Made by a program: the position numbers and the translations under genes. From contig CM046299.1 in the NCBI GenBank assembly GCA_025267735.1, positions 17,258,232-17,322,231 on the forward strand: 64,000 nt of DNA, given 5' to 3'. The first letter of the stretch is position 1, and each line of letters starts with the position of its first letter. The notes below the pieces were generated by a model. That model worked only from the letters and a program-made list of their open reading frames with translations, searched no databases and was not told where the DNA came from. This DNA comes from Mactra quadrangularis. Lineage: Eukaryota > Mollusca > Bivalvia > Venerida > Mactridae. Of this stretch, positions 19,117 through 31,908 are shown piece by piece.

Positions 19117-20837
19117 GGAGAAATTAGGCAGCGATAGGTAGAAAAAGAACATTTGGATCGACTCGACCATTCATTGAATGAGAAAGTTTGGAAGGATTCG
19201 TAAGGGTCCATTAAGAATCTTTGGTTTCTATCTAATACGTGCATCAGAGCACAGGAAAAGCACGCAACAGTTTATGTAAAATAGTTCTTGTCGTGAACAA
19301 ACAAGGCTTTATAAGTATATTTTTATGCTATACATGAATATGGGAAAAATATTGTTCATCGATATCTTTAATGCGTGTATTGCAAATTTATAGAGAACCA
19401 TTAAAATCAAGTAAATGATCAAACAAACATGTCGGAAACATGGAAACATGTTTTTTAATCCTTGATAATTTAGTTGCCCTTGGTCTATCTAAATGCTGGT
19501 AACCTTGGTGAGATTAATTATGACTTAATCGATTAGAAAACAACTTTAATCAAAGATTTTAGCATGACGTTCTTATATTTCCTGAAAGTGTCATGTCGTG
19601 TAGTAATTATAACCTGAGAGAGACCATTTGGATTAACTCGACTATTCCTTGAATGAATTAGTTTGGAAGGATCCGTGAGGGTCCATTAAGAATCTTAGGT
19701 TTTTACATTATACGTGCAGCAGAGCACAGGAAAAGCACGCAACCGTTTATGCAAAATTGTCCTTGTCATGAGCACACAATGCTTCATAGATACATTTTTA
19801 TCATCGATATCAATAAATCCTGTATTTCAAAATTAGGATTACTCTTGAAAAATCAAGTTTAAGATCAAACAAGCATGTTGGAAACAAGTTTTTATTCCTT
19901 GTTAATTTAAATAACCTTGATTCATCTAATTGATGGCAACCTTAGTGATGTTAATTATGACTTTATCGATTAGAAGGCAACTTTAATCAAAGATTTGATC
20001 AAGACGTTAATATATTTCCTGTAAGTGTCATGTCATGTAGTAATTATTACCTATCTGCTAATATTAATACCACTAAGTCAGGTTTCGAACCTCCGACTTA
20101 GAAATCGATTGTCTTAAAATTGTGCTAATTTCTTACAAGAGTGTCAATGAGTTTTATGCTTATAAAATGACATAGAATTAGAATATTTAGGAACTGGTAT
20201 CGCTGATCCAACTCAGTTTATAGATTTCTAAATAAAGAGAGGATTGTCAAGAAGAGATGGAATTTTAGGGTGGGATTGAAACTGAGAAAAATAAAGTGAC
20301 AGACATAAAGAGCGAATGGAGGAAGTGAAAGATTCAAAGAAAGGGGAAGGAAGAGATAGATAGGGGGAATGAGGTAGAGTAGTAAGACATAGGAAGGAGA
20401 GAGTACAAATATTGTTCATCGAAATCAATGAATCGTGTACTCCAAGTTCATAAATAACACTTGAAAAATCAAGTGACAATCAAACAAACATTATGAAAAC
20501 ATGTTTAATTCCTTGTTAAGTTAGTTGTTTTAATATATCTAAATGATAGTAACTTTGATGAGATTAATTATGACTTTATCGACTAAAAACAACTTTAATC
20601 AAAGATTTTAACATGAAGTTAATTTATTTCCTGTGTCATGTCATATAGTAATTATTACCTATCTGCTAATATTAATACCACTAAGTCAGGTAACGAACTT
20701 GTGATTTAGAAATTGATTGTCTTAAAAGTGTGCTAATTTCTTACAAGAGTGTCAATGAGTTTAATGGTTATAAAATAGCGGTAGATTTAGAATATTAAGG
20801 AACTGGTATCGCTGATCCAACTTTAGAATTTTAACTA

Positions 20838-20974
20838 GGTGAGAACTGGAGAATGGGAGAAGGAGAGGGAGGGTGAAAGAGTGAAAGAGAAAGAGAGAGA
20901 GATGGAGAGAGAGAGAGAGAAAGAGAGAGAGGGAAAGAGAGAGAGGGGGAGGGAGAGAGAGAGGGGGAGGGAGA

Positions 20975-21011
<37 letters not shown>

Positions 21012-21018
21012 AGAACCA
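20838..21018. repeat. Purine-rich (GA)n tract
   Basis: About 180 bases of almost pure G and A on the plus strand, dominated by GAGA, with GGGAGG interruptions. Lower-complexity versions occur at the same place in units 1 and 3 of the array. Long reading frames on both strands here are low-complexity artefacts. Such tracts can form triplex DNA. Confidence 0.9.
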
Positions 21019-21909
21019 TGATTGTGAGGTTTAACGACATACGTGAGGCAAAACACGGGCAAAACATACAGCAGTTTATGCAAAATAGTTCTTATAATAA
21101 CAGCAGGCTTCATTGCATATTGTATGTCATATAATATTGTTCATCAATATCATTGAATCGTGTTTTTTCAAATGTATTGACCAAAATTGAGATCATCTCT
21201 TAAGCGATCGTGTATTTGTTTACTGCAAAACCGGATAAAGCTTTTTTCTTTGGTCATGTGATACATAAGTATAAACATGTAGTTCCATGATGTCGTCTAA
21301 ATACATGTATGTCTGAGGTCATTCGTGGTGAATAACCAAGGAGTTACGAATGTAGACATAATTGCAGCCAAGAAATACTAATGCTGAAACAGCGATAAGG
21401 TTAGTGTAAAACTTATCTAATGCCATTAACAGAACGGGACAAATAATGGGGACACTAGACAAAATATACTTTGTCAGTAATGACACATATATACTATACA
21501 TTCCTGTTTTGTCAGTGATGTAAGACCTATCGGGTTTTTAATGAGATATGCTAAAAGGAAATAGACATTCTTAGACGTATGTCGATCCCAGGAAAACAGT
21601 AATTTGGTTTATGTTTTATTCATAATATTTAAATGAAGATTTATACAGTGTGTGTTGCCATGCGTCTTTGATTTAGGTTATATGTACTTGAACCGTAAGC
21701 TTGCTTACGTTGGTTTCATGAAAGCTTATAGAACAGTTAAGCCTCAGCCACAATGCTGAAGACCCCCCTAATTACTTGTAGGTAACTAAAGTCGCAGCAT
21801 TGATATAGTATTAACAAGCTTCAGAACCAATTTTGTTGTGAGGTATTTGTTCTATTTATGGTACGTACAATGGAATAAGTCGTTTATACTTTTTAAATAT
21901 GTATCGACT

Positions 21910-22250
21910 CATTCGGAACACCTCGATCTGTCATGGGATTCGTGGGGTGTCTTTACTGGATTTTTGTGATTTTACTACCTACGCGAGGCGAAGCACGTAA
22001 CGGTTACACAAAATAGTTCTTGTAGTATACACACAGATCTTTGTTTAAACATATTTATTTGTTTTAAATTGAACTAAATATTGTTCATCGGTATCATTGA
22101 GATGTGTAATTTCAAATTTACGTACTAAAGACGAAACTTCAGTCATCGCCTTAACGATCGTGTATTTGTTTACTTCAACACCGGTTTTCCAAAATGGCGC
22201 CTAACTATGTCCGAGATTATTCGTAGCGAATGACCGAGAAGTTCCGAATG
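21910..22250. mobile_element. Mutator-like MITE (9-bp target duplication), copy 1
   Basis: The left end CATTCGGAACACCTCGATC and right end GACCGAGAAGTTCCGAATG form ~18-bp inverted repeats. The flanks GTATCGACT (21901-21909) and GTATCTACT (22251-22259) match in 8 of 9. Copy 2 at 26795-27152 has a perfect 9-bp duplication. A 9-bp duplication is characteristic of Mutator-type elements, although the terminus itself is not one I know. Confidence 0.8.
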
Positions 22251-22259
22251 GTATCTACT

Positions 22260-23740
22260 ATGTAACATCAATGTTAAGAATGTTCTTTTTAATGCGATGT
22301 TAAATTTTCAGGCATATTCCATCCTAAGTACACCCTGTCAGTTTTCTTTATTTTCATTCCATAGATTCTTTATCTTTAACTTCTGTTCACGTGCTTCATT
22401 TTCTACATACTGTAATATAGTAATGTTGTTTTGGGTCATAAACATTTCAAAGTCAATTTTGCTATTATTGCTAGCATTCATTAAACTCTCAAAGGTGCAT
22501 ACATTCATCCCAATGATTTAAATGCTCACAACAGTATTTCTGCTGATTTAAATACTAATCTAAATGCTTCTGCACTCACGACCTATTATAATAAATATCC
22601 GTATTTATGTTCGGAGATTGTCGGACAAATACCGAGTTTTTAAAAAATGTACGCGTTACTGATAGTTGAATGAAATTAACTGTTACTCCAAAAAATGATT
22701 AAAATTTACCGTCAACATATTTCCATGACAAGTCAGTATTTTTCTAGCTTAATAATCAAGGAAAAAATCTAACAGAACATTATTATGGCGTCTTAACGCT
22801 AATTAATTGCCTATGTTACTAACTAATGAATCATTTATGGAGTTCCAATTTGTCGTGTAACATTTTTTTCAAAGTTCCAATCTAATTTCAGTTATATTTT
22901 GATATAAAACATAATAAAGGGATTGAATAAAAAAGTCGCGACAATGCAACAAATGAAGGGATTTATGATCCAATTTCGGATAAAATCTTGTTGTCAGTAA
23001 ATTGGATAAAAATAATTATGACTTGGTAAGCTTTTTATATAAAATTAAATCAATGGCCATGACATTTATATCAACGTGTTCTCTGAGTTTTTAGAGAAGC
23101 TTTAAATAACATTTTCAACAGTACATATGCATGTACTAAGATGTCCTTATTCTAAGGCACATGTGATGCGTTCACAATTATGCAGCGATGGTTTGAGAGT
23201 ATTAGTTTTATGTTTCTTAAACATTTATATACAAAATAATTGTAGTTGTATGTTTTGGTTATGTTATGTTATGTATTTTTTTATTACAAACAAAAATAAG
23301 CTTTGTTCATTTTATATGTTTTATTATTAATTTGTTTTAATCTTGATACATTAAGAACGAATTGCTGAAAATGACTTGACAATTTGGTGCCACTTAAAAC
23401 CAAAGTTTTGTTATAATTATTATTTAGTATCATCATAAATTATGGCATTAAATTATCACAACTTGGGGCTTTAGTGTTCAGCGCACTTGTGAATTAAACA
23501 CTTGCTCAGTTTAAAAACGAAACAAACGATTGATTGCTCTGTTCTCAATGAGTCAGTTCTAAACAGTTGGGGGATTCAAGCACAAACCATATAACTTTTA
23601 TTCTGTGTCTGACAATATTTACTATGTCCCTCTAAAAAGCCCCTTTCTGCTATCTCTGAAATCGTCAATTTATTGATTATAGCAATCATGATGAAATTGT
23701 TATTACATGTACATGTATTTTTTTAGGTGATTTTGTAACA
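22260..23740. other. Intergenic, no gene seen
   Basis: AT-rich DNA without splice-bounded conserved reading frames or recognised repeats. Confidence 0.5.
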
Positions 23741-23885
23741 TAGTTTGTCAATTTGACAAAAGACAAGCCTAACTTGTCAAACAGGGAGGAATATTCTTAT
23801 TCAGAAATATTCTTTTATTTTCTATATGAAACAAGTGAGTAATGTCACTTCACTCTTATTCACTGAGCCACTCGTACTGGATTAT
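23741..23885 (+). repeat. Dispersed repeat, second copy at the right window edge
   Basis: GTCAATTTGACAAAAGACAAGCCTA.. to ATTCACTGAGCCACTCGTA matches 63884-64000 in the same order. The second copy is cut by the window end. Confidence 0.6.
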
Positions 23886-24710
23886 TAATTTCATTTTCAT
23901 AAGAATAGATACTATTAAACGGACACAATAGTGTACACTTACATGTACTTGAATGGAAATTTATAATTCTTTATCTAATTAAAATTGGTCAATTTGTTCT
24001 GAATTCATTAAGTATACACAAATTAACATAAACTTTAGTTATCCAGCATCGTTCTGTGTGTGAGTATAATTATTTGATTGTCCATAAATAAATGTATGTC
24101 TATACAGAAAGTATATGAATCATTACGGTTCTTCTACATGGATGCCATAGCGCTCTTTTAAGAGAATAATTTCGTACACATAACAAATCTCTCCTCGTCT
24201 CCTCGTGCAAGTCGCAGCTATCAGTCCTAAAACTGATCTTAGCTCATGAGAGCATAGCCAAAACCACTTAATTTCCGTAATACATCGGAAATAAAGTGTT
24301 CGGACTTGTGTCCGAAATCGGCTCATGGGCCGTAAAATAAAATCATTTCCGTAAAAAAAACAGAAACAGAAGCGTTGTTCCAGACTGGTACAAACAATGA
24401 TGTTTATACAAAATATAAAATACTAACGATTGACTTTAGTAAACAACGTATAAAATGCTACTTAATATTTAAGTGTGTCAATTAAATTCAATCTAGCAAT
24501 GTTTCAATTAAGACTTCACGATAAGAACAATTATGTATTTTACCAACACTATTTTTCATTTTCAAACATTGAAACAGTAAAATAGGCACGTTATTAAAAA
24601 AAAACTCACTTAAACGAGGCTTGGTCGACATAAGTTATTCTCCCGGAAGTGACGAGATAGTTACTCAATTTTACAATATTTAAGTGTTATTACATGATAT
24701 TTTCTTTAGG

Positions 24711-25085
24711 ACCCAAATAGCGCAGTAGGGTAAGCGGAAGAGTTGAAAATGCAAACTGAAGGTTCACTGGTTCAAACCCTAGCTAAGGCAAACTTTTTTT
24801 ATTTTTATTTTAAATATTTTTTTTATATTAAATACACATACATGTACATACTTATACTATTGGATCATATTATAAAAACTTAAATAAAATATTGTTCATT
24901 GAACTTATATCATAAAATGTGCGTTGGTATAGATTAGTGTTGTTTTACATGAAACTTTGTAATTTAGATTATTAAAAAATTATTTTTATAGTTAATTGAA
25001 CTTATATTATAAAATAGATTTAAAAGGTACCTTGGTATAGAGTAGTATTGTTTTATATATATTTTTGGTAATTAAGTTAATTAGA
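24711..25085 (+). mobile_element. tRNA-derived SINE-like element (family IV), uninterrupted copy
   Basis: Head ACCCAAATAGCGCAGTAGGG, box B GGTTCAAACCCTAG, then an AT-rich body with two internal repeats of the type GGTATAGA.TAGT.TTGTTTTA. Matches 14297-14830. Confidence 0.6.
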
Positions 25086-25089
25086 ATAT

Positions 25090-26560
25090 TATCAAGTGTC
25101 TTACGATCTATTTTAGTCCTAAATCCTTCTATATTATATGGTTAAATTATTGTAAGATTTTTGATAGTACGCTGCCTAGTTAGGCATTTTTTCAGTGCCG
25201 CTCTGATGTTAAATATCGAGCCTGTTCAATGGTCAAAATTCGTTTTTAATAGTTAATTTGAAAAACGTATTTGTTGAAAATGTTAGAAATACGTTGTTTA
25301 AATTAAGTGAGTATTTCCTTAAAGAAATCGTTCTTAATACCTTGTCACTTGAGAATCATATCATTCGTAATGTTATGTGATGGGTTTCGTCATCAAGCTT
25401 AGGTTGGTTTAAAGGTACTAACTGACAGATTTGGTTAAATTTTCTCTATATTTTCAAAACACAATTCAGTGTCTGTAATTTTGTCAAAAATTAATTTTTA
25501 ATATTTTAAGACAAACTGACCAATAGGTTGCAAACAAAAATACATTTACAAAAGTCACAAAAAATGCATTAAAAATGTCTATACCGTGACATACGGGGTA
25601 GATTTTTACTACATGAAACATCATCATTAGTAGTTGTATGTCAATTTGCACTAAAATTGTCATTATCAGAACACTACTTTCCTGCTTCAAAAAATGTTTC
25701 CATACTATTTTGATAGTTTTTAAAAAAAGTTGATATTTAAGTTCAAATCTGTGAATGAGTACTTTTAACGTCTGCATCTATTTACTTGTTCAACCGGCTT
25801 TACATGTACAAAATGTCTCGATTATCTCCGATTAAAACGAAAAGACTCAATTGCAGGTAAAAGTATTGGTCAACAAAACCAAAAGGTCATGTTGCTTCTT
25901 GACCTTATTCCATATATTTACCAGTAGACCTTTCCAGACAGCGCATGAATATCATTTACAAATGAAAATTAAAAAAATCACTATTTTCATATCAAAGGGA
26001 ATTAATTCCTGACTCATTTGATGTTGGCCTAAAATAATGTTCAGTGCCAGTGTGTTTTATGAATCTTTGACATACACTGCGGCGTTACACATTTTATAAG
26101 TTAAAAAGGCAAAAAATGGTCAAATTCTTCAAAATAATTCATTTGTAGACTTCAAAACAAGATTTTCAATGGCTTGGAAACTACGATCAATTTGATGTTT
26201 CCATTTGAGGATTAAATAGAGATATACTATTTGATAAAGCGCTATCAGTTTATTTATCAAGCCTATGGGAGTTTGTATTCTTATTATGAGGTTATTCAAC
26301 TCATTATCTCGGTCGCCTAAACACAACGAACCTAATGTTACTTCCATGATATTGGGTTCAATGAAACATGCATGGCATTTAAAGACAACTATGCAACGAC
26401 CGGTAAATCGATAAAATGTCAATATTTGTATACATATAATTTTGTTTCTGATTACTTTGTATTAATTCATTTAAGCTCGATTGAGAAACAAGTTTTTTCA
26501 ACTTAAGTTCCACAATACTGAGCTAGTGGGAATACATGTAAGTTCATTGCTCAATGAATC
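25090..26560. other. Intergenic, no gene seen
   Basis: Two 97-codon open frames on the minus strand (25484-25777, 26129-26422) show no recognisable domain and lie in AT-rich sequence. They are treated as chance. Confidence 0.45.
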
Positions 26561-26564
26561 AACG

Positions 26565-26645
26565 GGGTTGGTTTTGGATGGTATTCGAACCAACGCGAGT
26601 TAGCAATCTAACGTCGAAACCACTCGGCCTCGCCCGTGCTTTGAA
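26565..26645 (-). pseudogene. tRNA-Ser(GCT)-like pseudogene or SINE head
   Basis: On the minus strand GGCGAGGCCGAGTGGTTTCG (D-arm/box A), ATTGCTAACTC (anticodon loop with GCT) and GTTGGTTCGAATACCATCC (T-arm) occur in order. The acceptor arms do not pair (GGGCGAG against CCAAAAC) and the long variable arm of true tRNA-Ser is missing. It is probably non-functional. Confidence 0.6.
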
Positions 26646-26794
26646 TGCTTTTGTCACGGACGACTCACAGCGACAGAAGTGATTTTAGTTTTAAACATGA
26701 GGATGTTCAATACATAAAATTTGTTACTCTGTGTGAGTCAAAACAGAAAGTGTGTTTTAATCTCTTTGAGGCAACCAAATATCAAATGAAATGT

Positions 26795-27152
26795 CATTCG
26801 GAACACCTCGACCTTCATGAATGAATAATATCGGAAGGATTCGTTGGTGGTCTACCCACGCGGCTTGGAATTTTACTACCTACGCGGGGCGAAGCACGTA
26901 ACGGTTATGCAAAATAGTTATTGTAGTATACACAAAGATCTTTGTGAAAACATATTTCTATGTTATACATTGAACTAAATAGTGTTCAGTGATATTATTG
27001 AACTGTGTTATTTCAAATTTATAGACTAAAAACGAAACATCACTTATCGTCTAAACGATCGTGTATTTGTTTACTTCAACACTGGTAGCTCCGTAATGGC
27101 GTCTAAATATGTCCGTGTTTATTCGTAGTGAATGGCCGGGAAGTTCCGAATG
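26795..27152. mobile_element. Mutator-like MITE (9-bp target duplication), copy 2
   Basis: CATTCGGAACACCTCGACC at the left and GGCCGGGAAGTTCCGAATG at the right. Perfect 9-bp target duplication ATGAAATGT (26786-26794, 27153-27161). Internal similarity to copy 1 is high (for example ACTACCTACGCG.GGCGAAGC, ACGATCGTGTATTTGTTTAC). Confidence 0.87.
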
Positions 27153-27296
27153 ATGAAATGTATGCATACTCAATCATAACTCGTTAGTACCTATGGGAGT
27201 TTTATACAAACTATAGTATAGTATTACCTCAACAAAACGAATCATCAGCACAACAAAAAATTTTAATACTTCCCTCACGCATTATTTTAATCAAAT

Positions 27297-27392
27297 TTTA
27301 ACCTCTGTATTACAACAACATCTGAACAGTAACATATGCCCATAATCACTACCACTGGGTTTTGTTCAAGAGAGGTTGTGCAGAACATGTAC
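27297..27392. mobile_element. Fragment of pogo-type MITE
   Basis: ACCTCTGTATTACAACAACA.. to CACTGGGTTTTGTTCAAG and AGAGGTTGTGCAG corresponds to the right half of the elements at 8305 and 34781. Confidence 0.6.
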
Positions 27393-28047
27393 TTATTGCA
27401 GGTTTGAATTCTAACAAAAATGTTTTTGTAACTTAAAAGAAAGACAACACTTCTTCTCAAACAAGTTGCATAAAAACAGCACAAAATTCTAAGTTATTTA
27501 CTGTTTAGCGAGTAAAGGTCGATAATACAGCGCTAATTAAAGCACCTGTTGACAAACATGTTTGTCCAGAAATATTTTAGTTTTGATGTCGACATCCAAA
27601 CGCGAAAAGCAATAATAAAACATGCTAGGAGACCATAAGGTTGTGCTGGTTTTAAGAATCGATATTTAACAGCCATAGCAGGCAGCAAGTCAGTTACCAT
27701 CGAAGTCAAACTATAAAGGTGTCATAACCTATAATTAATGCTTATGATAAAAAGGGTTTTGATGAACTCACTGTCGTCACATGTCAAGTTGGTATCTATT
27801 GTATTTGCAATACAAAAGTACGTATGTAGTAAGCGATTTACGCAGTAAAAACACCATGTATTGATTCATAGCTGCAACTCCTACCAGGATATGATGTCAA
27901 TGTACATCACTGATAACAAGTATCTAAACATTATAAGCGACATTATTATAAACTGCCATCAAAGTGATTCTTACAAGCGACGTACGTTTTAGCCTGGTTT
28001 CACACGTTAACTCTTTAATACACAGCCACTACGTATCTGACTAGCTT

Positions 28048-28166
28048 TGTTTTGTTTTGTTTTTTGTTGGGTATAACGCCGTAGCAACACATAGTATATA
28101 GGTCATATAACGGCGGTCAATCAACCTACTCACTTCTCCTGGAAAGGCTAAATCTCTTGTTAGACA
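28048..28166 (-). mobile_element. 5'-truncated SINE (family II)
   Basis: Tail and 3' body only: TTGTTGGGTATAACGCCGTA, GGTCATATAACGGCGGTCAA, CTGGAAAGGCTAAATCTCT. Confidence 0.82.
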
Positions 28167-28169
28167 ACG

Positions 28170-30286
28170 GTGCCCCCTCTCAGCCAATCAAATTGTTTAA
28201 AAAGTGTTTGATAAATCTCATACCACACGGTTAAGTGTTTGAAATTATCAGACCGTTTTTTCCGTGCTTAAAACTCGAGAAAACAGAACGTGAAAGTATG
28301 GGGTGGATTCAGACTTTTAAAGTCAGGTGCACACTAAGAACAAAACGCAATGTTATAGTTTGTATTAAAGCGACAATCAAAAATTGGAAAGATTTTATTC
28401 ATGGTCTCATTTGTCGACTAGCATAAGTCATGAAATAGTACAATCCATTGTAAAAAGTCTAGATACGCCCCATTATCAGATTAATACAATCAACTGCTGA
28501 GTATATACATGTGTCAATAAGCTTACCTGTATTAATTTGAAAGCAAACCAAAGTTTTGAGAAATTAACTGTTAATTTATTTTAATTTAAGTCTTCACAAG
28601 AATTAATACTTTGTCACTGTACCACAATAGTATGGACTCATGTGCCATGTTTTGAAAATTGATGAAGTGGACTGGATTGTTTTATTTTAACGTTAACACT
28701 TACACGTAATGTTATTTTGTACACGTACCACTGTACTGGTTTGAAATTTGCATACGTATAACTACGTAATTTTGCATATAATATATATATAAATGTAAAA
28801 CTGCATTGGCACCGTTTCCTATCTATTAAACCCCTCGTGATATGATTGTTAGAAGTAAGGCATTTGTGGAAAGGAACTTGAATATAGAATGGGCAATTTT
28901 TTTTTAGAAAATCCCAACTAAATAAATTAACCTATAGGAACAGATTAGTTACGTCAGTAATTTAAAATTAAATAGGATCTAATTTTATTTAACTGATAGT
29001 TAAATAAATTTAGTATGCCTTCTTACTTTAAATATTTTGAGGGGAATTAAATGAGACTGGAATTCAAGCGCCATGATCGTGCGACCACATGCACGACTCA
29101 TGCAGATCGGTTCGTCTCCATTCGGAGACAAACACCAAAATCAACAGCGAAAGCCAATTCCTAGCATAACATTAACAGCTCTGGTAACCAAGCCTTACTT
29201 CCCTTCTCTATGAAAAAGGAATGGCATGGTGTTTAGGAACGACCAGAGCCAGTCTAATGCTTCGCTTAAAGGAGGCAAACACTTGGCTATATGTATGACA
29301 TTTAAGTAAAAATAACGACATTTACATTAAAACTGTGATGTTTTCCATCGTAAGTTAAATACTAACGAATGGGTTGTCATAGTAAGCAGTTTATTATGTC
29401 AATTAAATTCAATTGGGGTCTAATTCTGTCTTACTTAAGCTTGTAGATTCCTTGTTTATTATTTAACTAGATATTTAAATATTATTACAAAAATATATTG
29501 AAGACTTATCAAATTAATCAAAAACAAAATTTATACAGTCACGCGTTACATTTTGTATATTTCTATACCCTGTGTTTAAAATCATAAACATGCCCCCGGG
29601 GCGTATATTTAAAATCATCTAATACAATTTACATAGGAAAGGGAGTTAAATAGGATCTAAGCACTTGCCATTGTTGCCCCCCTTTATGCCAACTTAATGT
29701 AGTTTTTAATAACAAACAGTAAGACTTATAAGCTTTTTAAATCTTGACCGTTCTATTTTCTTACTTTTTCTATATTTTTCTTTTTGTACTTTTTATCTTA
29801 CATTATTTTTATGAGAAATATGGTCTAAATTGAATGTTCACACGTTTACTAGTTATAACAATGTTAGAAAGTGATGAAATATATAAAACAATAACATGTA
29901 CTTACAGCCTAATAGCGCTCTTGGTTAGCCAAAACAGTATTTAGTTCTGTGGTAAAGAATTATTCCTATGACGTATAACTACTGTGATTATTTAAAAAAT
30001 GATTGTTAATTTGAATCCTTTAAAATTATTTAACTGCACATTTCGTACATGGGCACATTAATAATATTTACATTCATGAATAACACTACTAATTGTGTTT
30101 ATGAGTTTTAATTAGCTTTCGCACGAAATTCACGACTCAAAATTTAATATCGTTTGTTTAAGTTTAAGGCCTACTATATTATTCTGAGTTTTTTTTATGT
30201 GGCTAAAAGATGGCAGTAGTATAAACACGTGCGAAATAAATGAAAATGGACATTATAAACTTATAATTTCATACCCGTTGTCTAAG
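28170..30286. other. Intergenic; includes a higher-GC block near 29055-29285
   Basis: Mostly AT-rich. The block 29055-29285 (GCGCCATGATCGTGCGACC.. to GCTTCGCTTAAAGGAGGC) is visibly richer in G+C and holds an inverted pair GTCTCC..GGAGAC. No reading frame across it is convincing and I cannot identify it. Confidence 0.4.
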
Positions 30287-30288
30287 TC

Positions 30289-30382
30289 AGATAGAATACT
30301 CGTAGCAGTTTGATATGGGATTTATCAACTCGCTTCGCTCGTTGATAAATCCCATATCAAATTGCTACTCATGCTCTATCCT
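30289..30382. repeat. Strong hairpin with ~41-bp arms
   Basis: Arms 30289-30329 and 30341-30382 pair almost perfectly (core TTTGATATGGGATTTATCAA against its complement) around the loop TCGCTTCGCTC. It is directly followed by a truncated SINE. Confidence 0.85.
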
Positions 30383-30387
30383 ATACA

Positions 30388-30597
30388 TTTAGCTGTTAAC
30401 CAACTACTAAGCGCATGCTTTCGTCAGTGACTGACAACTGCCCTACATAATTAAAAAAAACATTGGTAGGAGGGAGAATGGCCGTCAAAAAAAATTCATG
30501 ACCAAGCTCCACGAAAGTATGCCCAGCCCGGGAATCGAACCCACGACCCCTTGATCAGTAGACTTGAGTGCTACCAACTGAGCTAGCCGGGCGGCTA
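30388..30597 (-). mobile_element. SINE (family II), tail missing
   Basis: Carries the complete tRNA-like head (rc GCCCGGCTAGCTCAGTTGG; box B GTGGGTTCGATTCCC) and the body through TTAACAGCTAAA. The 3' half is missing at the junction with the hairpin at 30289-30382. Confidence 0.85.
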
Positions 30598-31324
30598 GCT
30601 GACTAGCAGTAAAGGACATAATACTTTGTGCACCTATGTTCATTTTGGTCCATATGACTCCACAAATACTGAGCTCTATGAGTCTAATTTTAATTACCAA
30701 AGCGTACTTATATATACTTCAGAACAGATGAAACTCTTCGGAATTTTTTACGCAAATATTTATTTCTTCGTAGAAGATCGCCACAGCACTCCGAATGACT
30801 TCAGAAACCGATGATAAACAGGTAGGTTTAGGCATCTTGGGGCCGTACTATCAAATGCATTACGACTGAGTTTAGTCGTAAATCCCTCTACAATAAAAAT
30901 GATGTGTAAGTCACTCAGCCCAATGTTGAAAGTTATAGTCATGAAAATGCCAATTTGATGGAAAATATGCTGAACATTAAACCACACTGGCATACGACAT
31001 CAACTTAGAGGCATGTTTTCTGTTTCTTAATAAAACTCCAACCCCACATAGCCAATGAGTGAACACGTTCGCTTGAAAAACGTTTCAGGCTTGTTCAAGA
31101 GCCATCTTGGTGGTTCGATCGAATAAGGCTTAGGAACAAAAGCTGAACACTTGACTGTTTTACTATCATGGGTGATAAACGAATGTTACGGTTGTATAGC
31201 TGCAATGATCGCAGAAACCACTACTTAATATTAAACGCCGGCAAATGTTGTTATAAATGGTGGCATACTCCTGCCCAATCTTCGTAAACAGATATCCTGT
31301 AGAGCGTTGTCGTACTGTATCTCA

Positions 31325-31685
31325 AAGGTTCCAATGGAGGGTCACGTCGAAATGACCTTTATGTCGACCAATCAATACGTAGCTTCATTTAAACAAAACA
31401 CTATTAATAGCATTTTGATTTAGTAATTTCTATTTTCAGACCAAGGTTTGCGAGCTATTTGACAGCGTTATTATTCACAACCTGCGATTGGACGGCTCAA
31501 TTCAAATTGCGTGACGTAGACGATGTAAACAAGTTACTAAACTTAACGATTTCGTCATGAATATCATAATGAGTAAAGGTCACCTGAACATGACCCTCGT
31601 AAGAAAACGGCCAGATCTAAATTAGCAATTAGGAGAGCGGAAAATTTTAGATCGGGTTTTAAACAGATTGAATTCTGCCAACAGA
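31325..31685 (-). repeat. Dispersed repeat, inverted copy of 9010-9350
   Basis: See the copy at 9010. Shared landmarks on the minus strand include GTTCAGGTGACCTTTACTC and TTTACATCGTCTACGTCACG. Confidence 0.65.
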
Positions 31686-31908
31686 CTAAACTTAACTAAC
31701 AAGTTAATTAAATGGTTAAGTAGTAATGTAACAAGTCAACCTGTCATTACTAAAGTCTTATAGAAAAAACGTTAACTGATAAGTGTTTATCTATTTACGT
31801 ATCTAATTTACCATTAATTAATTTATTAGTAATGCGGTTATCCGGTGGCTGAAATATTCCACCATAGTTTTGTTTAACGTTTTCATTATGTAACTGTTGG
31901 CACCAGAT

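Larger units (their letters stand above)
18310..21352. repeat. MITE-related tandem array of about four ~500-600-bp units
   Basis: Module A (AATCAAACAAACATG..; TTAATTATGACTTTATCGAT; AAGTGTCATGTCATG; ACCACTAAGTCAGGT; purine-rich stretch) alternates with module B (CATTGAATGA..GGAAGGAT; GAGCACAGGAAAAGCACGCA; TATTGTTCATCGATATC). Units start near 18310, 19390, 19840 and 20460; the second lacks much of A. The right edge (GATCGTGTATTTGTTTACT..GGAGTTACGAATG, ends 21352) matches the 3' half of the MITEs at 21910-22250 and 26795-27152. The array thus seems to have grown from inside such an element. Confidence 0.65.

Noticed and set aside
20831..21113. Long Ser/Leu/Pro and Arg/Glu reading frames
   Set aside because: They are translations of the GA-rich tract.
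25484..26422. Two 97-codon open frames on the minus strand
   Set aside because: AT-driven composition, no recognisable domain, no splice-bounded context.
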